Origin: Paratinospora sagittata
Taxonomy: Eukaryota; Streptophyta; Magnoliopsida; Ranunculales; Menispermaceae
Assembly: GCA_035771175.1 (NCBI GenBank)
Contig: CM069610.1
Coordinates: 25,324,501-25,388,500, forward strand
Direction: 5' to 3'
Length of the DNA stretch: 64,000 nucleotides
The notes beneath the pieces are model-generated. The model was not told the origin of the DNA. It saw nothing but the letters and a program-made list of their open reading frames with translations, and made no database searches. Made by a program: the position numbers and the translations under genes. Position 1 is the stretch's first letter; the number at the start of each line of letters is the position of its first letter. Below, piece by piece: positions 1 through 11,856 of this stretch.

Positions 1-316
1 AGATTGAGCTTTCCAAAGAGTTTTTCAAGAGAAGAAAGTATTGATTGGTGCATTTGTCAAAACAAGCTTCGAATAGAATCAAAAATGCAATCTGTCTTGA
101 TGATAACGTCGTTGATCAGCAAGTCCTTCATTTTATCCCTTTTGTGCTTAGATTTGCAGAGGCTATCCATTGTTTTAAGTTGTAAGTATATATGAAGTGG
201 TCTCGGTAAGATAACACAACAAAAAAGAACACATCAATTGTCTTGCATCAAGAACACATCAAACAATAGCTTTCGAAGTCTACAAAGATCAAGCTAAAAG
301 AACGAAAACAAATCTC

Positions 317-333
317 ATGCCTAAGTAAGGCAT
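317..333. repeat. hairpin ATGCCT/AGGCAT (unit 1 example)
   Basis: ATGCCT-AAGTA-AGGCAT, a perfect 6-bp stem with a 5-base loop, recurs in most units. It lies within the minus-strand open frame. Confidence 0.65.
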
Positions 334-585
334 TTTGTTTGATCTTTGGTGTGTAGGGTAACCTCTCGATCAATCTCAGCACTAAAACTCTGAAATCTGC
401 AAAGTCTTCAAAATCACTTCGATATAGTATTTCATTTTGAAAAAATGTTTTCCGAAAGGTTTTAATCATAATTTCAATGAGTTTTGAATTATTTAAAAGT
501 TTTTAATCTTATACAATATGTTTTGAGTTAATGGAATGGTTCTTGAGTGTCAAAATATTAATTTTACAAAAATAAGGCTATCCAG

Positions 586-898
586 CAATTTGCCAAGATT
601 TTCCTGAAGGCACTAGCGCACTATCCGTGTTGACAGCACGCTGATAGGGTTCTATAACAAAACATTTGTTTTTCTGAAAAATTGTCTATACCGCGCTATC
701 CCCTTTGATACTTCGCTATAAAGCTGTTGCCGTGACCTTTCCATTTTTAGTAAAATGGGCAATAGCGCGATATAGGCCTCCATAACACGCTATCGGAAAG
801 TCCGTAAAACTCGAGCTCTCGGGTTTGTGTATATCAATCTGCTATCGCCTGCTATCTGTCAATTGAGAACATGATACACAACCCAATAGCACGCTATC
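586..898. repeat. GCTATC/ATAGC-rich zone of the monomer (shown in unit 1)
   Basis: In unit 1 GCTATC occurs at 695, 789, 841, 851 and 893, with another just upstream at 577. Related forms are CTATC at 621, CTGATAG at 641, GCTATA at 715, and inverted ATAGC at 762 and 886. The rest of the monomer has few. Dense short motifs in both orientations are typical of the subterminal regions of plant DNA transposons such as hAT elements. The origin is an inference; no terminal inverted repeat or transposase was found. The same zone recurs in every unit. Confidence 0.6.
741..758. repeat. perfect 7-bp hairpin CCATTTT/AAAATGG (unit 1 example)
   Basis: CCATTTT-TAGT-AAAATGG is a perfect inverted repeat with a 4-base loop, present in nearly every unit. 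Units 27, 46-48 and 51 carry changes in it. The LTRs at 49246 and 53756 inserted between its CC and ATTTT. Confidence 0.75.
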
Positions 899-1178
899 CA
901 CGTCTGTGAAAAAAATCTGATATTTCTAACGAGAAAAATGTGGGCACTTCTGCTTGCTCGATTTTTCTATTCCTTATACAATTTCTCCAGGTTGTCTTAA
1001 TTGAAATATTCTCTACTAACACCTACATGATTCCCATTGTCTCGCACGCCCAAAACACTTTAGATTAAACAATGTTTTGAATACAAATCATTTTGTACTC
1101 TCTTGCCCTTTAACCCGCAACTTCTAATTTTATAAAACACTCATTCTCTGATTTTCAAAAATACAACACACACGATTT

Positions 1179-2365
1179 TTGCAAGTTAGATTGAGCTTTC
1201 CAAAGAGTTTTTCAAGAGAAGAAAGTATTGATTCTTGCATTTGTCAAAACAAGCTTCGAATAGAATCAAAATTGCGATCTGTCTTGATGACAACGTCGTT
1301 GATAAGCAAGTCCTTCATTTTATCCCTTTTGTGCTTAGATTTGCAGAGGCTATCCATTGTTTTAAGTTGTAAGTATATATGAAGTGGTCTCGGTAAGATA
1401 ACACAACAAAAAAGAACACATCAATTGTCTTGCATCAAGAACACATCAAACAATAGCTTTCGAAGTCTACAAAGATCAAGCTAAAAGAACGAAGACATAT
1501 CTCATGCCTAAGTAAGGCATTAGTTTGATCTTTGGTGTGTAGGGTAACCTCTCGATCAATCTCAGCACTAAAACTCTAAAATCTGCAAAGTCTTCAAAAT
1601 CACTTCGATATAGTATTTCATTTTGAAAAAATATTTTCCGAAAGGTTTTAATCATAATTTCAATGAGTTTTGAATTATTTAAAAGTTTTTAATCTTATAC
1701 AATATGTTTTGAGTTAATGGAATGGTTCTTGAGTGTCAAAATATTAATTTTACAAAAATAAGGCTATCCAGCAATTTGCCAAGATTTTCCTGAATGCACT
1801 AGCGCACTATCCGTGTTGACAGCACGCTGATAAGGTTCTATAATAAAACATTTGTTTTTCTGAAAAATTGTCTATACCGCGCTATCCCCTTTGATACTTC
1901 GCTATAAAGCTGTTGCCGTGACATTTCCATTTTTAGTAAAATGGGCAATAGCGCGATATAGGCCTCGATAACACGCTATCGGAAAGTCCGTAAAACTCGA
2001 GCTCTCGGGTTTGTGTATATCAATCTGCTATCGCCAGCTATTTGTCAATTGAGAACATGATACACAACCCAATAGCACGCTATCCACGTCTGTGAAAAAA
2101 ATCTGATATTTCTAACGAGAAAAATGTGGGCACTTCTGTTTGCTCGATTTTTCTATTCCTTATACAATTTCTCCAGGTTGTCTTAATTGAAATATTCTCT
2201 ACTAACACCTAGATGATTCCCATTGTCTCGCACGCCCAAAACAACTTTAGATTGAACAATGTTTTGAATTCAAATCATTTTGTACTCTCTTGCCCTTTAA
2301 CCCGCAACTTCTAATTTTATAAAACACTCATTCTCTGATTTTCAAAAATACAACACACACGATTT
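1179..2365. repeat. satellite unit 2
   Basis: A one-base loss (GGCATTAGTTTG, near 1521) breaks the minus-strand frame. The same GGCATTAGTTTG variant appears again only in units 50-52, about 58 kb away. Confidence 0.95.
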
Positions 2366-3553
2366 TTGCAAGTTAGATTGAGCTTTCCAAAGAGTTTTTC
2401 AAGAGAAGAAAGTATTGATTCTTGCATTTGTCAAAACAAGCTTCGAATAGAATCAAAATTGCAATCTGTCTTGATGATAACGTCTTTGATAAGCAAGTCC
2501 TTCATTTTATCCCTTTTGTGCTTAGATTTGCAGAGGCTATCCATTGTTTTAAGTTGTAAGTATATATGAAGTGGTCTCGGTAAGATAACACAACAAAAAA
2601 GAACACATCAATTGTCTTGCATCAAGAACACATCAAACAATAGCTTTCGAAGTCTACAAAGATCAAGCTAAAAGAACGAAGACAAATCTCATGCCTAAGT
2701 AAGGCTTTTTGTTTGATCTTTGGTGTGTAGGGTAACTTCTCGATCAATCTCAGCACTAAAACTCTGAAATCTGCAAAGTCTTCAAAATCACTTCGATATA
2801 GTATTTCATTTTGAAAAAATGTTTTTCGAAAGGTTTTAATCATAATTTCAATGAGTTTTGAATTATTTAAAAGTTTTTAATCTTATACAATATGTTTTGA
2901 GTTAATGGAATGGTTCTTGAGTGTCAAAATATTAATTTTACAAAAATAAGGCTATCCAGCAATTTGCCAAGATTTTCCTGAAGGCACTAGCGCACTATCC
3001 GTGTTGACAGCACGCTGATAGGGTTCTATAACAAAACATTTGTTTTTCTGAAAAATTGTCTATACCGCGCTATCCCCTTTGATACTTCGCTATAAAGCTG
3101 TTGCCGTGACCTTTCCATTTTTAGTAAAATGGGCAATAGCGCGATATAGGCCTCGATAACACGCTATCGGAAAGTCCGTAAAATTCGAGCTCTCGGGTTT
3201 GTGTATATCAATCTGCTATCGCCTGCTATCTGTCAATTGAGAACATGATACACAACCCAATAGCACGCTATCCACGTCTGTGAAAAAAATCAGATATTTC
3301 TAACGAGAAAAATGTGGGCACTTCTGCTTGCTCGATTTTTCTATTCCTTATACAATTTCTCCAGGTTGTCTTAATTGAAATATTCTCTACTAACACCTAG
3401 ATGATTCCCATTGTCTCGCACGCCCAAAACAACTTTAGATTAAACAATGTTTTGAATTCAAATCATTTTGTACTCTCTTGCCCTTTAACCCGCAACTTCT
3501 AATTTTATAAAACACTCATTCTCTGATTTTCAAAAATACAACACACACGATTT
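2366..3553. repeat. satellite unit 3
   Basis: Full-length unit with the minus-strand frame intact (2622-2843). It carries GTCTTTGATAAG near 2483, shared with unit 10. Confidence 0.95.
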
Positions 3554-4741
3554 TTGCAAGTTAGATTGAGCTTTCCAAAGAGTTTTTCAAGAGAAGAAAG
3601 TATTGATTCTTGCATTTGTCAAAACAAGCTTCGAATAGAATCAAAATTGCAATCTGTCTTGATGATAACGTCGTTGATCAGCAAGTCCTTCATTTTATCC
3701 CTTTTGTGCTTAGATTTGCAGAGGCTATCCATTGTTTTAAGTTGTAAGTATATATGAAGTGGTCTCGGTAAGATAACACAACAAAAAAGAACACATCAAT
3801 TGTCTTGCATCAAGAACACATCAAACAATAGCTTTCGAAGTCTACAAAGATCAAGCTAAAAGAACGAAGACAAATCTCATGCCTAAGTAAGGCATTTTGT
3901 TTGATCTTTGGGGTGTAGCGTAACCTCTCGATCAATCTCAGCACTAAAACTCTGAAATCTGCAAAGTCTTCAAAATCACTTCGATATAGTATTTCATTTT
4001 GAAAAAATGTTTTCCGAAAGGTTTTAATCATAATTTCAATGAGTTTTGAATTATTTAAAAGTTTTTAATCTTATACAATATGTTTTGAGTTAATGGAATA
4101 GTTCTTGAGTGTCAAAATATTAATTTTACAAAAATAAGGCTATCGAGTAATTTGCCAAGATTTTCCTGAAGGCACTAACGCACTATCCGTGTTGACAGCA
4201 CGCTGATAGGGTTCTATAACAAAACATTTGTTTTTCTGAAAAATTGTCTATACCGCGCTATCCCCTTTGATACTTCGCTATAAAGCTGTTGCCGTGACCT
4301 TTCCATTTTTAGTAAAATGGGCAATAGCGCGATATAGGCCTCGATAACACGCTATCGGAAAGTCCGTAAAACTCGAGCTCTCGGGTTTCTGTATATCAAT
4401 CTGCTATCGCCTGCTATCTGTCAATTGAGAACATGATACACAACCCAATAGCACGCTATCCACGTCTGTGAAAAAAATCTGATATTTTTAACGAGTAAAA
4501 TGTGGGCACTTCTGCTTGCTCGATTTTTCTATTCCTTATACAATTTCTCCAGGTTGTCTTAATTGAAATATTATCTACTAACACCTAGATGACTCCCATT
4601 GTCTCGCACGCCCAAAACAACTTTAGATTAAACAATGTTTTGAATTCAAATAATTTTGTACTCTCTTGCCCTTTAACCCGCAACTTCTACTTTTATAAAA
4701 CACTCATTCTCTGATTTTCAAAAATACAACACACACGATTT
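3554..4741. repeat. satellite unit 4
   Basis: Minus frame intact (3810-4031). Marker set GGGGTGTAGCG, GGCTATCGAGTAATT, CGGGTTTCTGTA, AACGAGTAAAATG, TTATCTACTAAC and GATGACTCCC, all shared with unit 10 exactly 7,115 bases downstream. Confidence 0.95.
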
Positions 4742-5920
4742 TTGCAAGTTAGATTGAGCTTTCCAAAGAGTTTTTCAAGAGAAGAAAGTATTGATTCTTG
4801 CATTCGTCAAAACAAGCTTCGAATAGAATCAAAATTGCAATCTGTCTTGATGATAACGTCGTTGATCAGCAAGTCCTTCATTTTATCCCTTTTGTGCTTA
4901 GATTTGCAGAGGCTATCCATTGTTTTAAGTTGTAAGTATATATGAAGTGGTCTCGGTAAGATAACACAACAAAAAAGAACACATCAATTGTCTTGCATCA
5001 AAAACACATCAAACAATAGCTTTCGAAGTCTACAAAGATCAAGCTAAAAGAACGAAGACATATCTCATGCCTAAGTAAGGCATTTTGTTTGATCTTTGGT
5101 GTGTAGCGTAACCTCTCGATCAATCTCAGCACTAAAACTCTGAAATCTGCAAAAAGTCTTCAAAATCACTTCGATATAGTATTTCATTTTGAAAAAATGT
5201 TTTCCGAAAGGTTTTAATCATAATTTCAATGAGTTTTGAATTATTTAAAAGTTTTTAATCTTATACAATATGTTTTGAGTTAATGGAATGGTTCTTGAGT
5301 GTCAAAATATTAATTTTACAAAAATAAGGCTATCCAGTAATTTGCCAAGATTTTCCTGAAGGCACTAGCGCACTATCCGTGTTGACAGCACGCTGATGGG
5401 GTTCTATAACAAAACATTTGTTTTTCTGAAAAATTGTCTATACCGCACTATCCCCTTTGATACTTCGCTATAAAGCTGTTGCCGTGACCTTTCCATTTTT
5501 AGTAAAATGGGCAATAGCGCGATATAGGCCTCGATAACACGCTATCGAAAAGTCCGTAAAACACGAGCTCTCGGGTTTGTGAATATCAATCTGCTATCGC
5601 CTGCTATCTGTCAATTGAGAACATGATACACCACCCAATAGCACGCTATCCACGTCTGTGATATTTCTAACGAGAAAAATGTGGGCACTTCTGCTTGCTC
5701 GATTTTTCTATTCCTTATACAATTTCTCCAGGTTGTCTTAATTGAAATATTCTCTACTAACACCTAGATGATTCCCATTGTCTCGCATGCCCAAAACAAC
5801 TTTAGATTAAACAATGTTTTGAATTCAAATCATTTTGTACTCTCTTGCCCTTTAACCCACAACTTCTAATTTTATAAAACACTCATTCTCTGATTTTCAA
5901 AAATACAACACACACGATTT
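4742..5920. repeat. satellite unit 5
   Basis: It is 1,179 long for its own reason: an 11-base loss near 5660 (GTCTGTGATATTTC) plus a 2-base A insertion near 5153. The insertion breaks the minus frame. GCATTCGTCAAAAC is shared with unit 11. Confidence 0.95.
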
Positions 5921-7108
5921 TTGAAAGTTAGATTGAGCTTTCCAAAGAGTTTTTCAAGAGAAGAAAGTATTGATTCTTGCATTTGTCAAAACAAGCTTCG
6001 AATAGAATCAAAATTGCAATCTGTCTTGATGATAACGTCGTTGATCAGCAAGTCCTTCATTTTATCCCTTTTGTGCTTAGATTTGCAGAGGCTATCCATT
6101 GTTTTAAGTTGTAAGTATATATGAAGTGGCCTCGGTAAGATAACACAACAAAAAAGAACACATCAATTGTCTTGCATCAAGAACACATCAAACAATAGCT
6201 TTCGAAGTCTACAAAGATCAAGCTAAAAGAACGAAGACAAATCTCATGCCTAAGTAAGGCATTTTGTTTGATCTTTGGTGTGTAGCGTAACCTCTCGATC
6301 AATCTCAGCACTAAAACTCTGAAATCTGCAAAGTCGTCAAAATCACTTCGATATAGTATTTCATTTTGAAAAAATGTTTTCCGAAAGGTTTTAATCATAA
6401 TTTCAATGAGTTTTGAATTATTTAAAAGTTTTTAATCTTATACAATATGTTTTGAGTTAATGGAATGGTTCTTGAGTGTCAAAATATTAATTTTACAAAA
6501 ATAAGGCTATCCAGTAATTTGCCAAGATTTTCCTGAAGGCACTAGCGCACTATCCGTGTTGACAGCACGCTGATGGGGTTCTATAACAAAACATTTGTTT
6601 TTCTGAAAAATTGTCTATACCGCACTATCCCCTTTGATACTTCGCTATAAAGCTGTTGCCGTGACCTTTCCATTTTTAGTAAAATGGGCAATAGCGCGAT
6701 ATAGGCCTCGATAACACGCTATCGGAAAGTCCGTAAAACTCGAGCTCTCGGGTTTGTGAATATCAATCTGCTATCGCCTGCTATCTGTCAATTGAGAACA
6801 TGATACACAACCCAATAGCACGCTATCCACGTCTGTGAAAAAAATCTGATATTTCTAACGAGAAAAATGTGGGCACTTCTGCTTGCTCGATTTTTCTATT
6901 CCTTATACAATTTCTCCAGGTTGTCTTAATTGAAATATTCTCTACTAACACTTAGATGATTCCCATTGTCTCGCACGCCCAAAACAACTTTATATTAAAC
7001 AATGTTTTGAATTCAAATAATTTTGTACTCTCTTGCCCTTTAACCCACAACTTCTAATTTTATAAAACACTCATTCTCTGATTTTCAAAAATACAACACA
7101 CACGATTT
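5921..7108. repeat. satellite unit 6
   Basis: The anchor reads TTGAAAGTT, as in unit 9. Minus frame intact (6177-6398). GCTGATGGGG, CCGCACTATC and GTGAATATC are shared with neighbouring unit 5, pointing to a local duplication. Confidence 0.95.
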
Positions 7109-8293
7109 TTGCAAGTTAGATTGAGCTTTCCAAAGAGTTTTTCAAGAGAAGAAAGTTTTGATTGTTGCATTTGTCAAAACAAGCTTCGAATAGAATCAAA
7201 ATTGCAATCTGTCTTGATGATAACGTCGTTGATAAGCAAGTCCTTCATTTTATCCCTTTTGTGCTTATATTTGCAGAGGCTATCCATTGTTTTAAGTTGT
7301 TTATATATGAAGTGGTCTCGGTAAGATAACACAACAAAAAAGAACACATCAATTGTCTTGCATCAAGAACACATCAAACAATAGCTTTCGAAGTCTACAA
7401 AGATCAAGCTAAAAGAACGAAGACAAATCTCATGCCTAAGTAAGGCATTTTGTTTGATCTTTGGTGTGTAGCGTAACCTCTCGATCAATCTCAGCACTAA
7501 AACTCTGAAATCTGCAAAGTCTTCAAAATCACTTCGATATAGTATTTCATTTTGAAAAAATGTTTTTCGAAAGGTTTTAATCATAATTTCAATGAGTTTT
7601 GAATTATTTAAAAGTTTTTAATCTTATACAATATGTTTTGAGTTAATGGAATGGTTCTTGAGTGTCAAAATATTAATTTTACAAAAATAAGGTTATCCAG
7701 CAATTTGCCAAGATTTTCCTGAAGGCACTAGCGCACTATCCGTGTTGACAGCACGTTGATAGGGTTCTATAACAAAACATTTGTTTTTCTGAAAAATTGT
7801 CTATACCGCGCTATCCCCTTTGATACTTTGCTATAAAGCTGTTGCCGTGACCTTTCCATTTTTAGTAAAATGGGCAATAGCGCGATATAGGCCTCGATAA
7901 CACGCTATCGGAAAGTCCGTAAAACTCGAGCTCTCGGGTTTGTGCATATCAATCTGCTATCGCCTGCTATCTGTCAATTGAGAACATGATACACCACCTA
8001 ATAGCACGCTATCCACGTCTGTGAACAAAATCTGATATTTCTAACGAGAAAAATGTGGGCAATTCTGCTTGCTCGATTTTTCTATTCCTTATACAATTTC
8101 TCCAAGTTGTCTTAATTGAAATATTCTCTACTAACACCTAGATGATTCCCATTGTCTCGCACGCCAAAACAACTTTAGATTAAACAATGTTTTCAATTCA
8201 AATCATTTTGTACTCTCTTGCCCTTTAACCCACAACTTCTAATTTTATAAAACACTCATTCTCTGATTTTCAAAAATACAACACACACGATTT
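7109..8293. repeat. satellite unit 7
   Basis: Length 1,185. The GTAAGTATATAT stretch is shortened to GTTTATATATG near 7299. Minus frame intact (7363-7584). Confidence 0.95.
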
Positions 8294-9481
8294 TTGCAAG
8301 TTAGATTGAGCTTTCCAAAGAGTTTTTCAAGAGAAGAAAGTATTGATTCTTGGATTTGTCAAAACAAGCTTCGAATAGAATCAAAATTGCAATCTGTCTT
8401 GATGATAACGTCGTTGATCAGCAAGTCCTTCATTTTATCCCTTTTGTGCTTAGATTTGCAGAGGCTATCCATTGTTTTAAGTTGTAAGTATATATGACGT
8501 GGTCTCGGTAAGATAACACAACAAAAAAGAACACATCAATTGTCTTGCATCAAGAACACATCAAACAATAGCTTTCGAAGTCTACAAAGATCATGCTAAA
8601 AGAACGAAAACAAATCTCATGCCTAAGTAAGGCATTCTGTTTGATCTTTGGTGTGTAGGGTAACCTCTCGATCAATCTCAGCACTAAAACTCTGAAATCT
8701 GCAAAGTCTTCAAAATCACTTCGATATAGTATTTCATTTTGAAAAAATGTTTTCCGAAAGGTTTTAATCATAATTTCAATGAGTTTTGAATTATTGAAAA
8801 GTTTTTAATCTTATACAATATGTTTTGAGTTAATGGAATGGTTCTTGAGTGTCAAAATATTAATTTTACAAAAATAAGGCTATCCAGCAATTTGCCAAGA
8901 TTTTCCTGAAGGCACTAGCGCACTATCCGTGTTGACAGCACGCTGATAGGGTTCTATAACAAAACATTTATTTTTCTGAAAAATTGTCTATACCGCGCTA
9001 TCCCCTTTGATACTTCGCTATAAAGCTGTTGCCGTGACCTTTCCATTTTTAGTAAAATGGGCAATAGCGCGATATAGGCCTCCATAACACGCTATCGGAA
9101 AGTCCGTAAAACTCGAGCTCTCGGGTTTGTGTATATCAATCTGCTATCGCCTGCTATCTGTCAATTGAGAACATGATACACCACCCAATAGCACGCTATC
9201 CACGTGTGTGAAAAAAATCTGATATTTCTAACGAGAAAAATGTGGGCACTTCTGCTTGCTCGATTTTTCTATTCCTTATACAATTTCTCCAGGTTGTCTT
9301 AATTGAAATATTCTCTACTAACACCTAGATGATTCCCATTGTCTCGCACGCCCAAAACAACTTTAGATTAAACAATGTTTTGAATTCAAATAATTTTGTA
9401 CTCTCTTGCCCTTTAACCCGCAACTTCTAATTTTATAAAACACTCATTCTCTGATTTTCAAAAATACAACACACACGATTT
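8294..9481. repeat. satellite unit 8
   Basis: Minus frame intact (8550-8771). Private changes include TCTTGGATTTG near 8350 and GATCATGCTAAAAG near 8591. Confidence 0.95.
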
Positions 9482-10668
9482 TTGAAAGTTAGATTGAGCT
9501 TTCCAAAGAGTTTTTCAAGAGAAGAAAGTATTGATTCTTGCATTTGTCAAAACAAGCTTCGAATAGAATCAAAATTGCAATCTGTCTTGATGATAACGTC
9601 GTTGATCAGCAAGTCCTTCATTTTATCCCTTTTGTGCTTAGATTTGCAGAGGCTATCCATAGTTTTAAGTTGTAAGTATATATGAAGTGGTCTCGGTAAG
9701 ATAACACAACAAAAAAGAACACATCAATTGTCTTGCATCAAGAACACATCAAACAATAGCTTTCGAAGTCTACAAAGATCAAGCTAAAAGAACGAAGACA
9801 AATCTCATGCCTAAGTAAGGCATTTTGTTTGATCTTTGGTGTGTAGGGTAACCTCTCGATCAATCTCAGCACTAAAACTCTGAAATCTGCAAAGTCTTCA
9901 AAATCACTTCGATATAGTATTTCATTTTGAAAAAATGTTTTCCGAAAGGTTTTAATCATAATTTCAATGAGTTTTGAATTATTTAAAAGTTTTTAATCTT
10001 ATACAATATGTTTTGAGTTAATGGAATGGTTCTTGAGTGTCAAAATATTAATTTTACAAAAATAAGGCTATCCAGCAATTTGCCAAGATTTTCCTGAAGG
10101 CACTAGCGCACTATCCGTGTTGACAGCACGCTGATAGGGTTCTATAACAAAACATTTGTTTTTCTGAAAAATTGTCTATACCGCGCTATCCCCTTTGATA
10201 CTTCGCTATAAAGCTGTTGCCGTGACCTTTCCATTTTTAGTAAAATGGGCAATAGCGCGATATAGGCCTCGATAACACGCTATCGGAAAGTCCGTAAAAC
10301 TCGAGCTCTCGGGTTTGTGTATATCAATCTGCTATCGCCTGCTATCTGTCAATTGAGAAGATGATACACAACCCAATAGCACGCTATCCACGACTGTGAA
10401 AAAATCTGATATTTCTAACGAGAAAAATGTGGGCACTTCTGCTTGCTCGATTTTTCTATTCCTTATACAATTTCTCCAGGTTGTCTTAATTCAAATATTC
10501 TCTACTAACACCTAGATGATTCCCATTGTCTCGCACGCCCAAAACAACTTTAGATTAAACAATGTTTTGAATTCAAATCATTTTGTACTCTCTTGCCCTT
10601 TAACCCGCAACTTCTAATTTTATAAAACACTCATTCTCTGATTTTCAAAAATACAACACACACGATTT
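9482..10668. repeat. satellite unit 9
   Basis: Anchor TTGAAAGTT, shared with unit 6. Minus frame intact (9738-9959). Private CACGACTGTG near 10390. Confidence 0.95.
9738..9959 (-). other. recurrent 69-73-codon open frame of unknown meaning (unit 9 example)
   Basis: On the minus strand an ATG frame of 73 codons (70 in units with the 9-base deletion) lies at offsets 257-478 and is open in 46 of 53 units. The protein would start MIKTFRKTFFQNEILYRS and is rich in F, L and R; no domain, signal peptide or family is recognised. A weak TATA-like TGTATAAG lies upstream on the same strand. Frames are lost in units 2, 5, 26, 27 and 50-52 through 1- or 2-base indels or loss of ATG. Array homogenisation alone can preserve such a frame, so I do not call it a gene. 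Confidence 0.25.
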
Positions 10669-11856
10669 TTGCAAGTTAGATTGAGCTTTCCAAAGAGTTT
10701 TTCAAGAGAAGAAAGTTTTGATTCTTGCATTTGTCAAAACAAGCTTCGAATAGAATCAAAATTGCAATCTGTCTTGATGATAACGTCTTTGATAAGCAAG
10801 TCCTTCATTTTATCCCTTTTGTGCTTAGATTTGCAGAGGCTATCCATTGTTTTAAGTTGTAAGTATATATGAAGTGGTCTCGGTAAGATAACACAACAAA
10901 AAAGAACACATCAATTGTCTTGCATCAAGAACACATCAAACAATAGCTTTCGAAGTCTACAAAGATCAAGCTAAAAGAACGAAGACAAATCTCATGCCTA
11001 AGTAAGGCATTTTGTTTGATCTTTGGGGTGTAGCGTAACCTCTCGATCAATCTCAGCACTAAAACTCTGAAATCTGCAAAGTCTTCAAAATCACTTCGAT
11101 ATAGTATTTCATTTTGAAAAAATGTTTTCCGAAAGGTTTTAATCATAATTTCAATGAGTTTTGAATTATTTAAAAGTTTTTAATCTTATACAATATGTTT
11201 TGAGTTAATGGAATAGTTCTTGAGTGTCAAAATATTAATTTTACAAAAATAAGGCTATCGAGTAATTTGCAAAGATTTTCCTGAAGGCACTAGCGCACTA
11301 TCCGTGTTGACAGCACGCTGATAGGGTTCTATAACAAAACATTTGTTTTTCTGAAAAATTGTCTACACCGCGCTATCCCCTTTGATACTTCGCTATAAAG
11401 CTGTTGCCGTGACCTTTCCATTTTTAGTAAAATGGGCAATAGCGCGATATAGGCCTCGATAACACGCTATCGGAAAGTCCGTAAAACTCGAGCTCTCGGG
11501 TTTCTGTATATCAATCTGCTATCGCCTGCTATCTGTCAATTGAGAACATGATACACAACCCAATAGCACGCTATCCACGTCTGTGAAAAAAATCGGATAT
11601 TTTTAACGAGTAAAATGTGGGCACTTCTGCTTGCTCGATTTTTCTATTCCTTATACAATTTCTCCAGGTTGTCTTAATTGAAATATTATCTACTAACACC
11701 TAGATGACTCCCATTGTCTCGCATGCCCAAAACAACTTTAGATTAAACAATGTTTTGAATTCAAATAATTTTGTACTCTCTTGCCCTTTAACCCGCAACT
11801 TCTACTTTTATAAAACACTCATTCTCTGATTTTCAAAAATACAACACACACGATTT
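10669..11856. repeat. satellite unit 10
   Basis: Carries the same private marker set as unit 4, at a constant 7,115-base offset (six monomers). Minus frame intact (10925-11146). Confidence 0.95.

Larger units (their letters stand above)
1..1178. repeat. satellite unit 1 (start clipped by window)
   Basis: The unit begins inside the anchor, about 8 bases in. The minus-strand frame is intact (248-469). One base is lost near 1057 (CAAAACACTTT). It carries ACTATCCGTG, typical of units 1-10, and CCTACATG where most units have CCTAGATG. Confidence 0.95.

Noticed and set aside
571..900. Intact DNA transposon or MITE within each monomer
   Set aside because: No matching terminal inverted repeats with flanking duplications could be found; only the motif density is suggestive.
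1179..1382. Plus-strand 67-codon frames repeated in every unit as candidate genes
   Set aside because: They begin at TTG, not ATG, at the arbitrary anchor, show no family signature, and lie on a tandem repeat. Their recurrence is the recurrence of the satellite.
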